In this document: positions 16,111-23,844 of the stretch, piece after piece
Position numbering within the stretch: position 1 is the first letter of the stretch
How the letters are laid out: each line of letters starts with the position of its first letter
Assembly (NCBI GenBank): GCA_947454695.1
Contig: CANGMW010000004.1
Location: 1 to 28,762, forward strand
Origin: Comamonadaceae bacterium
GTDB taxonomy: Bacteria > Pseudomonadota > Gammaproteobacteria > Burkholderiales > Burkholderiaceae_C
Length of the DNA stretch: 28,762 nucleotides
Reading direction: 5' to 3'
The notes under the pieces: model-generated
The model's input: the letters and a program-made list of their open reading frames with translations, nothing else
Database searches by the model: none
Told to the model about the DNA's origin: nothing
Translations under genes and position numbers: made by a program

Positions 16111-17127
16111 GGCCGACTTCTCGCTGCCGGGATCTCGCCCCATGAGGGCTTGCACGGCTTGTGTGGCGTGCAGCCGACCATCGATTAAGTCCACAACACA
16201 TTGCGCAATTGGCATGGACACCCCCAGTGTGGCTGCGCGTTGCACCACTGTGCGCGCGCAGTAAACACCCTCGGCCACATGGCCCAATGAGGCCACCGCC
16301 TGCGCCAGCGTTTGCCCTTGCGCCAGCAACAAACCGACTTTGCGATTGCGGCTCAAGTCACCCGTGGCGGTGAGGACCAAGTCACCCAAGCCGGACAAGC
16401 CCATGAAGGTTTCAACGTTCGCGCCCAAAGCCAGGCCAAGGCGGGTCATCTCGGCCAGGCCGCGCGTGATGAGTGCCGCACGGGCGTTAAGTCCCAAAGC
16501 CAGGCCATCACACAAGCCTGTGGCAATGGCCATCACATTCTTCACGGCACCGCCCACTTCGACGCCGGTCAGATCGTCATTCGCATAGACGCGCAAACTG
16601 CTGCTGTGAAACGCCTGCACCATCGCATCACGAACGCGGTCATGCACACTCGCAGCCACCAAAGCAGTGGGCTGCCCCCGTGCTACTTCGAGGGCAAAGC
16701 TGGGGCCGCTTAAGACGCCGGCCAGCAAACCCGGAGCGACTTCGGTCTGGATTTCATGACCCATCAAGCCCACGGCGTGGCCCTGGGCCGGCTCAAAGCC
16801 TTTGCACAGCCAGACCACCGGCTGGCGCACGCCCCGCAGTTGCTCGAGCATGCCGCGCAAACCCGCCATCGGGGTGGCCACCACAATCAAATCGGGCGCA
16901 GGGTTTGTCCCCAAAAGCAGGTCCAAGGGCCGGTTATCCACCCGCAAGGCCTCGGGAAATAGCTGTTGCGGCAGGTAGCGGGCATTGACGCGCTGTGACT
17001 GCATGTCAGCCGCTTGAGCCACATCGCGCGCCCACAGCGTCACCGCATGGGGTGCTCGGGGGTTTGCCGCGGCGCTGATGGCCAAGGCCGTACCCCAGGC
17101 ACCTGCACCAAGAATCAGGATGTTCAT
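16108..17127 (-). CDS. gpsA: Glycerol-3-phosphate dehydrogenase [NAD(P)+] (GpsA)
   Basis: GpsA reduces dihydroxyacetone phosphate to sn-glycerol 3-phosphate, the backbone for phospholipid synthesis. The 339-residue protein has the N-terminal Rossmann motif GAGAWG (residues 7-12), LSGPSFALEVARGQPTAL, the catalytic lysine in GGAVKN (Lys196), GLGDLVLTATGDLSRNRK (247-263, including Asp249 and Arg260) and a normal C-terminus. The frame is open for 58 more codons upstream, but those residues overlap secB and are not GpsA-like; MNILILGAGAWG at 17127 is the family N-terminus. It is last in a rhodanese-grxC-secB-gpsA run and follows secB by 34 bases. Confidence 0.96.
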   Translation of the reverse strand: MNILILGAGAWGTALAISAAANPRAPHAVTLWARDVAQAADMQSQRVNARYLPQQLFPEALRVDNRPLDLLLGTNPAPDLIVVATPMAGLRGMLEQLRGVRQPVVWLCKGFEPAQGHAVGLMGHEIQTEVAPGLLAGVLSGPSFALEVARGQPTALVAASVHDRVRDAMVQAFHSSSLRVYANDDLTGVEVGGAVKNVMAIATGLCDGLALGLNARAALITRGLAEMTRLGLALGANVETFMGLSGLGDLVLTATGDLSRNRKVGLLLAQGQTLAQAVASLGHVAEGVYCARTVVQRAATLGVSMPIAQCVVDLIDGRLHATQAVQALMGRDPGSEKSA

Positions 17128-17161
17128 GGCCGTAAGCGCAGACCCAAAAGACCAGTGGCGC

Positions 17162-17608
17162 TTATTGCACCACCGCCTGCGCCGCCTGGGCCTGCTGCTG
17201 TTCGTACATGGACTGGAAATTGATTTCTGACAAATGCACGGGCGGGAAACCGGCGCGCTGCACCAGGTCCGCCACATTGCCACGCAGGTAGGGGTAAACA
17301 ATTTGCGGGCAGCCGATGCCCAACACCGGGGCGATTTGCTCGTCGCTCAAATGGCGGATTTCAAAAATACCGGCTTGGGTCACCTCCACCAAAAACACGG
17401 TGCGGTCTTTGATCTGGGTGTGGACCGTGGCCGTCACGCTCACCTCGTACATGCCATCGGCAATATTTTTGGCGTCCACGCCGAGTTGGATGTCCACCGA
17501 GGGTTGGGCTTCTTCGCGAAGAATGTCCGGTGAGTTGGGTTGTTCCAGGGAGCAGTCTTTGAGGTAGACGCGCTGAATGTGGAACACGGGTTCTTGCTGG
17601 TCAGCCAT
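17162..17608 (-). CDS. secB: Protein-export chaperone SecB
   Basis: SecB is a cytoplasmic tetrameric chaperone that keeps preproteins unfolded and hands them to SecA. The 148-residue product shows the family pattern FHIQRVYLKDCSLEQPNSP at the N-terminus, the beta-strand region YEVSVTATVHTQIKDRTVFLVEVTQAGIF given here only as a range (~54-82), GIGCPQIVYPYLRGNVADLV and FPPVHLSEINF, and ends in a glutamine/alanine-rich tail (EQQQAQAAQAVVQ). Its place between grxC and gpsA is conserved in many proteobacteria. The ribosome binding site before the ATG at 17608 is a weak AAGAAAG. Confidence 0.97.
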   Translation of the reverse strand: MADQQEPVFHIQRVYLKDCSLEQPNSPDILREEAQPSVDIQLGVDAKNIADGMYEVSVTATVHTQIKDRTVFLVEVTQAGIFEIRHLSDEQIAPVLGIGCPQIVYPYLRGNVADLVQRAGFPPVHLSEINFQSMYEQQQAQAAQAVVQ

Positions 17609-17642
17609 GGTTTTCTTTCTTAATCAGATGTGCAGGATTATC

Positions 17643-17903
17643 TCAGGCGGCGTTGAGCAGGGGCAGCAAACCGCCTTGGCCATCGAGCGCGACCAGGTCG
17701 TCGCAGCCGCCCACATGGGTGGTGCCAATGAAAATTTGCGGCACGGTGCGACGCCCTGTGATGGCCATCATGTGATCGCGGGCCTGGGGATCGGTGTCGA
17801 TGCGAATTTCTTCAATGGTCGCCACGCCTTTGGACTTCAGGATTTGCTTGGCCCGGCTGCAATAGGGGCAGACGGCCGTGGTGTACATCTTGACGGTTTG
17901 CAT
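17643..17903 (-). CDS. grxC: Glutaredoxin 3 (GrxC)
   Basis: A small thiol-disulfide oxidoreductase that uses glutathione to reduce disulfides, for example in ribonucleotide reductase. The 86-residue protein has the dithiol active site CPYC (Cys12, Cys15) within MYTTAVCPYCSRAK, the cis-proline segment RRTVPQIFIG and the glutathione-binding GGCDDL, all diagnostic of class I bacterial glutaredoxins. An AGGAA ribosome binding site precedes the ATG at 17903. It lies between the rhodanese gene and secB on the same strand. Confidence 0.96.
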   Translation of the reverse strand: MQTVKMYTTAVCPYCSRAKQILKSKGVATIEEIRIDTDPQARDHMMAITGRRTVPQIFIGTTHVGGCDDLVALDGQGGLLPLLNAA

Positions 17904-17947
17904 AAAAAGTTCCTGTGTATCGCTTCAAAGTGGGGTCAAAGGACTGA

Positions 17948-18355
17948 TCAGCCTTTTTCAATCGGCAAACTGGCCTCTTGCCAGCCTTTTAAGCCGCCGG
18001 CCAGTGACTGCGCATTGGCGTAGCCCTGCGCTTTGGCAATGCCGGCCGCGCTCTTGGATCGCATGCCGCTTTGGCAGGTGAAGATCACCGGCAGTTCCTT
18101 GTTTTTCACGACCTCGGGCAACTTTTTGGCCAATTCAGCCAAGGGGATGTGTTTAGCACCTGCCACATGGCCGGCGGCAAATTCGTGCACTTCGCACACA
18201 TCAATGACCACCGCCCGCTCGCGGTTGATCAATTGCACGGCCGCTGCGGCCGAAAGCGTGCCGCCTGCGGCACCCTTGATCGAGGGCCACAGCAGCAAGC
18301 CACCGGAGGCCAGCGCCACCAAAATCAGGGTCCAGTTGTCAATGAGAAATTTCAC
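17948..18355 (-). CDS. Membrane-anchored rhodanese-like protein (YibN type)
   Basis: A 135-residue protein with one N-terminal membrane segment (about residues 7-25, WTLILVALASGGLLLWP) and a single rhodanese domain. The active-site loop is TCQSGMRS with Cys94, so sulfur-transfer activity is plausible; the substrate is unknown. The usual DVR at the first strand is DVC here (Cys54), followed by a normal EFAAGHVAGAKHIPL. The start is GTG at 18355: AAGGA lies 5 bases upstream and the product begins with the anchor. A longer frame reaches 18619 but crosses the divergent gpmA start. It is first in the rhodanese-grxC-secB-gpsA run, as yibN is in E. coli. Confidence 0.9.
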   Translation of the reverse strand: MKFLIDNWTLILVALASGGLLLWPSIKGAAGGTLSAAAAVQLINRERAVVIDVCEVHEFAAGHVAGAKHIPLAELAKKLPEVVKNKELPVIFTCQSGMRSKSAAGIAKAQGYANAQSLAGGLKGWQEASLPIEKG

Positions 18356-18488
18356 GCTAATCCTTGTGTTTTCAATGTCTGAGACACTGATTTTAGAATG
18401 GAGGGCCAAATGCTGTGGGAGCGACCGCCTAAACCCCGCCAAATGGCCCTTGAATCGTCCTTGAACTTTCCTGATTTTTGCAATCACC

Positions 18489-19232
18489 ATGTACAAACTC
18501 GTGCTCATTCGCCACGGCGAATCAACCTGGAATCTTGACAACCGTTTCACCGGCTGGACCGATGTGGACCTCACACCCACCGGTGTGGAACAGGCCAAAC
18601 AGGCGGGTCGACTGCTCAAAGCCGATGGCTTTGACTTTGACGTGGCCTACACCAGCGTGCTCAAACGCGCCACCCGCACCCTGTGGCACTGTCTGGATGA
18701 AATGGACCGCACCTGGCTGCCGGTGGTCAACAGCTGGCGGCTCAACGAGCGCCACTATGGCGCCCTGCAAGGCCTGAACAAAGCCGAAGTCGCTAAGCAA
18801 TACGGTGACGCACAAGTCTTGATCTGGCGTCGCAGCTATGACATCGCCCCCCCGGCGCTCACCGCGCAGGATGCCCGTTGCGAACGCGCCGACCCACGTT
18901 ATGCCCGCCTCAAGCCAGAAGAGGTGCCCCTGACCGAATGCCTCCAAGACACCGTGGCGCGCGTGGTGCCGTTTTGGAGCGAAGCGCTGGCACCCGCCAT
19001 CAAGGCAGGCAAACGCGTGGTCGTTGCCGCGCACGGCAACTCGATTCGGGCCTTGATCAAGTACCTGGACAACATCTCCGACGCGGACATCGTGGGACTG
19101 AACATTCCCAATGGCATCCCCTTGGTCTATGAATTGGATGCCAATTTGCGTCCTATCCGGCACTATTACCTGGGCGACGCACAGGCTGCCGCCGCCGCAG
19201 CCGCAGCCGTGGCGGCCCAAGGCAAAGCATGA
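18489..19232 (+). CDS. gpmA: 2,3-bisphosphoglycerate-dependent phosphoglycerate mutase (GpmA)
   Basis: GpmA interconverts 3- and 2-phosphoglycerate in glycolysis and gluconeogenesis through a phosphohistidine. The 247-residue protein has LVLIRHGESTWN with His9, FTGWTDVDLTPTG, RLNERHYGALQGLNK, and the second catalytic histidine in AAHGNSIRALIKYLDN. The C-terminus is an alanine run (QAAAAAAAAVAAQGKA) encoded by repeated GCC/GCA codons, a possible slippage site; an alanine-rich tail is usual in the family. There is no strong ribosome binding site before the ATG. It is divergent from the rhodanese gene, which it faces across 133 bases, and upstream of ctpA. Confidence 0.97.
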   Translation: MYKLVLIRHGESTWNLDNRFTGWTDVDLTPTGVEQAKQAGRLLKADGFDFDVAYTSVLKRATRTLWHCLDEMDRTWLPVVNSWRLNERHYGALQGLNKAEVAKQYGDAQVLIWRRSYDIAPPALTAQDARCERADPRYARLKPEEVPLTECLQDTVARVVPFWSEALAPAIKAGKRVVVAAHGNSIRALIKYLDNISDADIVGLNIPNGIPLVYELDANLRPIRHYYLGDAQAAAAAAAAVAAQGKA

Positions 19233-19294
19233 TTAACCGCCCCCAACACGTCCTTGATGGCGAGCGTGTATATTGAAGGACTAAGGGAATATTT

Positions 19295-20731
19295 ATGGGC
19301 CAAAAACTCAAGATTGCAGGTTGGATCTCTGTTGGTGTGTTAGCCGGTGCACTGACCACGGTGTCTTTACAGACCGTCGCACGCGGCACCCTCACGCCGC
19401 TGCCGCTTGAGGAGCTGCAGCAGCTCGCTGCGGTCTTTGGGATGATCAAGTCCGATTACGTCGACCCGGTGGATGAGAAAAAACTCATCACCGACGCCAT
19501 CTCGGGCATGGTGGCCAGCCTGGACCCGCATTCCCAGTACTTCGACAAAAAATCTTACAAAGAATTCCGTGAAGGCACGACTGGCCGTTTCGTCGGCGTG
19601 GGCATTGAGATTTCCCAAGAAGATGGTCTGGTCAAGGTGGTCTCGCCCATTGAAGGCTCGCCGGCCTTTCGCGCTGGTCTCAAACCCAATGACCTGATCA
19701 CCAAAATCGATGACGCCGCCGTGAAGGGCTTGACGCTGAACGAAGCGGTCAAACGCATGCGGGGCGAGCCCAATACCAAAGTTGTTCTTCTGGTATTTCG
19801 CAAGGACGAGAACCGCACCTTCCCGGTCACCATCGTGCGCGAAGAGATCAAAACCCAGTCCGTCAAAGGCAAGGTGATGGAGCCAGGCTATGCGTGGGTG
19901 CGCCTGAGCCAGTTCCAGGAGCGCAGCGTTGAAGACTTTGTGCGCAAGATCGAAGAGATCTACAAGCAAGAGCCTGCCCTCAAAGGCATGGTGCTTGATT
20001 TGCGCAATGACCCCGGTGGTTTGCTTGATGCGGCTGTCGCCGTATCTGCAGTCTTTCTGCCAGACAACGTGACGGTCGTGTCCACCAATGGTCAACTGCC
20101 CGAGAGCAAGTTCACCTTCAAGGCCGCGCCCGAGTTCTACCAGCACCGTGGCAACAACGACCCGCTCAAACGACTGCCCCCTGCCTTGAAAACCATTCCC
20201 CTGGTGGTGCTCGTGAATGAAGGTTCTGCTTCAGCCAGCGAAATTGTGGCCGGCGCACTGCAAGACCATAAACGCGCCACGATCATGGGCAGCCAGACCT
20301 TTGGCAAGGGCTCGGTGCAAACCGTGCGCCCCTTGGGTCCGGATTCCGGCCTGAAGATCACCACCGCGCGTTACTACACACCCAGCGGCCGCTCCATTCA
20401 AGCGCGCGGCATCGTGCCCGACGTTTTGCTCGATGAAACCGCACAAGGCAATTTGTTTGCGGCATTGCGCACTCGCGAGGCCGATCTGGAAAAACACCTG
20501 AGCAGCGGCCAAGGCAGCGAGAAAAAAGACGAGGCCCGTGAAAAAGCCCGGGACGAAGCGCTCAAAAAATTGGAAGACGAGACCAAAAAGTCGCCCGCTG
20601 ATCGCAAGCTACCCGAATACGGCAGCGACAAAGACTTCCCATTGATGCAAGCCTTGAACCAGCTCAAAGGCCTGCCCGTGTTGGCCAGTAAGACGCAAAC
20701 CGAGCGCAAAGAAGAAGCCAAAGACAACTGA
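19295..20731 (+). CDS. ctpA: Carboxy-terminal processing protease, S41 family (CtpA)
   Basis: A periplasmic serine protease of the tail-specific family that trims or degrades envelope proteins. The 478-residue product has an N-terminal hydrophobic segment (about 8-28) serving as signal or anchor, a helical region with SLDPHSQYFD, a PDZ domain (~95-180; GRFVGVGIEI, GSPAFRAGLKPNDLI) and the S41 catalytic domain. The predicted Ser/Lys dyad is Ser313 (NEGSASASEI) and Lys338 (SQTFGKGS), 25 residues apart as in characterised CtpA enzymes. Residues ~400-440 are a highly charged Lys/Glu tail. AAGGGA precedes the ATG. It lies 62 bases after gpmA, as ctpA often follows phosphoglycerate mutase genes in proteobacteria. 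Confidence 0.94.
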   Translation: MGQKLKIAGWISVGVLAGALTTVSLQTVARGTLTPLPLEELQQLAAVFGMIKSDYVDPVDEKKLITDAISGMVASLDPHSQYFDKKSYKEFREGTTGRFVGVGIEISQEDGLVKVVSPIEGSPAFRAGLKPNDLITKIDDAAVKGLTLNEAVKRMRGEPNTKVVLLVFRKDENRTFPVTIVREEIKTQSVKGKVMEPGYAWVRLSQFQERSVEDFVRKIEEIYKQEPALKGMVLDLRNDPGGLLDAAVAVSAVFLPDNVTVVSTNGQLPESKFTFKAAPEFYQHRGNNDPLKRLPPALKTIPLVVLVNEGSASASEIVAGALQDHKRATIMGSQTFGKGSVQTVRPLGPDSGLKITTARYYTPSGRSIQARGIVPDVLLDETAQGNLFAALRTREADLEKHLSSGQGSEKKDEAREKARDEALKKLEDETKKSPADRKLPEYGSDKDFPLMQALNQLKGLPVLASKTQTERKEEAKDN

Positions 20732-20767
20732 TCCTGCAGCGGGCTTTTGCGGCTCGCGGGTCATGCC

Positions 20768-21529
20768 ATGAACGACGACCAGTTGCTTCGCTATTCGCGC
20801 CATATCCTGCTCGACGAGATCGGCATTGAGGGGCAATCGCGCATTTTGAACAGCCACGCACTGGTCATCGGCGCCGGTGGCCTGGGCTCCCCCGTGGCCT
20901 TGTACCTGGCTTCAGCGGGCGTGGGCACCATCACGTTGGTCGACCATGACACGGTCGACATGACCAATTTGCAGCGCCAGATTGCGCACACTGAACAGCG
21001 CGTGGGTTGGGAAAAAACTCAATCAGCCCAGGCGGCCATGACGGCCATCAACCCGCAGGTTCGCATCCACGCGCTCACCGAACGCGCCGATGTGCCCCTG
21101 CTGGACAAACTCGTGACGCAAGCCGACATCGTTTTGGATTGCAGCGATAACTTCAAAACCCGCCATGCAGTCAATGCGGCGTGCGTCAAGCACCACAAGC
21201 CGCTCGTCTGGGGCGCGGCCATTCGTTTTGACGGGCAGATCTCAGTGTATGACCCGGCTGTGGCCAATGCCCCGTGCTACGCCTGTGTGTTTCCACCGCA
21301 AGCCGATTTTGAAGAAACCCGCTGCGCCACTATGGGCGTGCTGGCCCCGCTGGTGGGCATCATCGGCACCATGCAGGCAGCCGAAGCACTCAAGTTGCTC
21401 AGCGGCGCAGGCGCCTCGCTGGCAGGTAGGCTCTTGATGCTCGATGGCTTGCACATGCGCTGGACCGACGTGCAAGTGCCGCGGGATGCGCATTGCAGCG
21501 TGTGCGGGCACCCCCACCCGGCCGCATAA
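20768..21529 (+). CDS. MoeB/ThiF/HesA family adenylyltransferase
   Basis: An E1-like enzyme that adenylates the C-terminal glycine of a small ubiquitin-like sulfur carrier (MoaD for molybdopterin, ThiS for thiamine). The 253-residue protein has RYSRHILLDEIG, the nucleotide loop GAGGLG (35-40), Asp59, NLQRQ (67-71), DCSDN (124-128), the conserved cysteine in ETRCATMGVLAP (Cys186), and two zinc-binding CxxC pairs (Cys170/173, Cys243/246). MoeB and ThiF cannot be separated by motifs alone, and no partner carrier gene is nearby; MoeB is the likelier name. A TTG start at 20747 is possible, but ATG at 20768 gives the standard N-terminus. It is 36 bases after ctpA. Confidence 0.92.
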   Translation: MNDDQLLRYSRHILLDEIGIEGQSRILNSHALVIGAGGLGSPVALYLASAGVGTITLVDHDTVDMTNLQRQIAHTEQRVGWEKTQSAQAAMTAINPQVRIHALTERADVPLLDKLVTQADIVLDCSDNFKTRHAVNAACVKHHKPLVWGAAIRFDGQISVYDPAVANAPCYACVFPPQADFEETRCATMGVLAPLVGIIGTMQAAEALKLLSGAGASLAGRLLMLDGLHMRWTDVQVPRDAHCSVCGHPHPAA

Positions 21530-21560
21530 GGCTGGCCCCGCAGCAGGCGTTTTCAACGGC

Positions 21561-22079
21561 TCAATGGCAGGAGCCAAACCGCCGGCGAAAGCGACGCGGC
21601 TCTTCGGCCTGCGCTTGCGAAAACAGACCGAGCTGATGCTGCCTGGCCTGCGCCTCATAAGCCGCATAGCCGCCGCGGTGGCGTTGTTGCCCGTAGGACC
21701 ATGCCAATCCCTGGCTCACCATCCAGGCGCCCACATCCTGACCTTGATATTGAATTCGCGCCAACTGACGGCCGTATTGATCGACGGCATGGCCTCTGAC
21801 TTGCACATACTGACCCAGGACCCGGTTGGATAAAGCGGCTTTGGCCTCGGCGCCAAAAGGCTGACAGATTTCCGGGGCATCAATGCCCACGATCCGTATA
21901 TTGCGAGGCGCGTCACCATTCATCGGCCGGACCCACACCGTGTCGCCATCGGTGACATGCGTGACAGTGCCTGTCCAGCTCGTGCTCATGGCAGCCTGCG
22001 CCGATGGCAGCATCAGCAGTGACAGAACCGTGCACGCCTGCACCAACCTGTCGCGCATCGTTTTGCTCGTGAATCTCAT
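21561..22079 (-). CDS. Secreted thermonuclease (SNase)-like protein
   Basis: A 172-residue protein with an N-terminal signal peptide (MRFTSK..., hydrophobic core VLSLLML, likely cleavage after PSAQA) and a staphylococcal-nuclease OB-fold domain. The SNase active-site residues are present: Asp in HVTDGDTVWV, Arg and Asp/Glu in IRIVGIDAPE, and Arg in DQYGRQLARI, so calcium-dependent nuclease activity is likely. The C-terminus is arginine-rich (EEPRRFRRRFGSCH). It probably acts in the periplasm or outside the cell. The ATG at 22079 is the first of two (the other is 7 codons in). It is the last gene of the leftward run, convergent with the MoeB/ThiF gene 31 bases away. Confidence 0.9.
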   Translation of the reverse strand: MRFTSKTMRDRLVQACTVLSLLMLPSAQAAMSTSWTGTVTHVTDGDTVWVRPMNGDAPRNIRIVGIDAPEICQPFGAEAKAALSNRVLGQYVQVRGHAVDQYGRQLARIQYQGQDVGAWMVSQGLAWSYGQQRHRGGYAAYEAQARQHQLGLFSQAQAEEPRRFRRRFGSCH

Positions 22080-22166
22080 GTTGGCGTGTGTTCAAAAATT
22101 TCAGACTAACACTGCTGCAGCACTTGCATAGGGGTGAGTTGTAACCAGCTCCAGCAGCCAGCACAT

Positions 22167-22985
22167 TCAAGCGGTGAGAATCCAGCCTTCCAGCGGATCC
22201 ATGTGCGCAGGCAAGCCATAGCGGGGCGCACCCTGCAGTTCAGCCCAAGCGGCTTGCATGAGGCACAGCACAGCGTCGAGCGTATCCCCGCTGGCGTCAT
22301 CGATCACTGCGTCGTGTTGGGCATGGGTGAGCTTCAAGCGAAGACCCAGCCGCGTTTGGCCGTGCTCCAGCGCCATGACCAGGTCTTTTCGGGCAATGAG
22401 GCGATCCGGGGTTTGGCGGGCTTTGTCATCGCTTTTGTAGCTGCGCTGCCCCAACACTTCGCGCGCGAGCAGGCCGGGGTAGGCCTCCAAGGCCACGCGC
22501 TGCACATCCCCGTCATGCAGGCCCGGCAAATTCACCCCGGCGGCGAGCAATTGCTGCACGCCGGCATGCAGCATGTAGGCCACTGGCGGGTTGATCCATT
22601 TCATGGAGGGGCTGGATTTTGCCAGCAAATCGGTCGCGCGGTGCGCGAACTTGGACCCCGCTGGTCGCGCGTTGCAAAACGCAGCGAAGGTGTCGCGGAT
22701 CTCAGCACGGCTCAAGCCCGCATAGTGTTGCATGCAGGGCAGCCACAACTCAGGCCAACCCAAATGCTGCACCAATGTGCGGGGCAAACCAAACGGAAAA
22801 TCAAAGCCGCCGACCCATGGTGTGGGTTGTTGGAGCCAATGGCCAAAGCGGGAAAGGGTTTCGAATTTTTCGAGTTGTTGAAGCGCCACCCGGTTTTGCC
22901 GCACGGTGCCGATGGCCACCACGATGCGTTTTTGTCGACTCGGGCTGCTGGAAAAATCGCAGCCAATCAGTACCGGCTCAGACAC
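22167..22985 (-). CDS. DUF429 family protein (RNase H-like fold)
   Basis: A ~272-residue cytoplasmic protein that I assign to DUF429 from LIGCDFSSSPSRQKRI near the N-terminus, GGFDFPFGLPRTL, EAYPGLLAREVLG and the C-terminal DTLDAVLCLMQAAW. These acidic motifs at strand ends resemble an RNase H-like nuclease arrangement, but the true substrate is unknown. The start is uncertain: GTG at 22985 (used here) or TTG at 22991, neither with a strong ribosome binding site; both keep the first motif. It lies 39 bases after folE on the same strand and upstream of the thermonuclease gene. Confidence 0.82.
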   Translation of the reverse strand: MSEPVLIGCDFSSSPSRQKRIVVAIGTVRQNRVALQQLEKFETLSRFGHWLQQPTPWVGGFDFPFGLPRTLVQHLGWPELWLPCMQHYAGLSRAEIRDTFAAFCNARPAGSKFAHRATDLLAKSSPSMKWINPPVAYMLHAGVQQLLAAGVNLPGLHDGDVQRVALEAYPGLLAREVLGQRSYKSDDKARQTPDRLIARKDLVMALEHGQTRLGLRLKLTHAQHDAVIDDASGDTLDAVLCLMQAAWAELQGAPRYGLPAHMDPLEGWILTA

Positions 22986-23024
22986 GCTCAAACTCGTTCT
23001 GTAAGGACCACGCGAGAGCGCATC

Positions 23025-23747
23025 TTAATTTCTGGGAATCAAAGACAAAAACTCTTTGCGCAAGTCAGAGTTGTTGAGGAACTGGCCCCGCATGATGGAG
23101 TTGATCATTTTGCTGTCGTTGTCTTTAACGCCGCGCCAGGCCATGCAAAAGTGGGTCGCCTCCATCACCAGCGCCAAACCGTCGGGGCGCGTTTTTTCTT
23201 CAATCAAATCCGCCAGTTGAACAATGGCTTCTTCCTGGATTTGCGGACGACCCATCACCCATTCGGCCAGACGTGCGTACTTGGACAAGCCGATCACATT
23301 GGTTTTTTCGTTCGGCAAAACACCAATCCAAACCTTGCCCATGATGGGGCAGAAGTGATGGGAGCAGGCGCTGCGCACCGTGATCGGGCCCACGATGAGC
23401 AGCTCATTGAGGCGCTCGGCATTGGGGAATTCGGTCAGCGTGGGCATGCCAACATAGCGGCCCTTGAACACCTCGTTCAAATACATCTTGGCCACACGAC
23501 GCGCCGTGTTGCTGGTGTTGTGGTCCGTGTCGGTGTCGATCACCAGACTGCTGAGAACGTCCTGCATTTTGTCGGTGACTTCATCCAGCAATCGCTCGAG
23601 CTCACCGGGTTCGATGAACTCGGCAATGTTGTCGTTGGCATTGAAGCGTTTGCGCGCAGCCTGCAGGCGTTCGCGGATCTTGACGGAAACAGGGGTTCCC
23701 TCGTCGCTGTCTTGCGGATTCATGGCAGGTGGGGTGAGCTTGGACAT
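23025..23747 (-). CDS. folE: GTP cyclohydrolase I (FolE)
   Basis: FolE converts GTP to 7,8-dihydroneopterin triphosphate, the first step of folate synthesis. The 240-residue protein has TARRVAKMYLNEVF, zinc ligands Cys128 and His131 (ACSHHFCPIMGK) and Cys201 (THFCMAWRG), plus GLSKYARLAEWV and RPQIQEE. The metal motif reads ACSHHFCP rather than the E. coli LCEHHLLP, marking a divergent type I branch, but all three ligands remain and it is not the FolE2 family. Its N-terminus has a ~25-residue polar extension. GAGG lies just before the ATG. NudB, the next pathway enzyme, is encoded about 860 bases upstream on the same strand. Confidence 0.94.
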   Translation of the reverse strand: MSKLTPPAMNPQDSDEGTPVSVKIRERLQAARKRFNANDNIAEFIEPGELERLLDEVTDKMQDVLSSLVIDTDTDHNTSNTARRVAKMYLNEVFKGRYVGMPTLTEFPNAERLNELLIVGPITVRSACSHHFCPIMGKVWIGVLPNEKTNVIGLSKYARLAEWVMGRPQIQEEAIVQLADLIEEKTRPDGLALVMEATHFCMAWRGVKDNDSKMINSIMRGQFLNNSDLRKEFLSLIPRN

Positions 23748-23844
23748 GGCCTCATGTTACCAGCGATTGAGAAAACCTCCCTCGGTTCAAGGCCTTCAAG
23801 CACTGCCGCAAACGCTCCCGAATTCATAGCAAAAAACAGTCCCG

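Noticed and set aside
17128..17301. N-terminal extension of gpsA
   Set aside because: The 58 extra codons overlap secB and do not look like GpsA; the Rossmann motif starts right after ATG 17127.
18356..18619. Longer rhodanese reading frame
   Set aside because: It would overlap the gpmA start, and the GTG at 18355 has a well-placed AAGGA.
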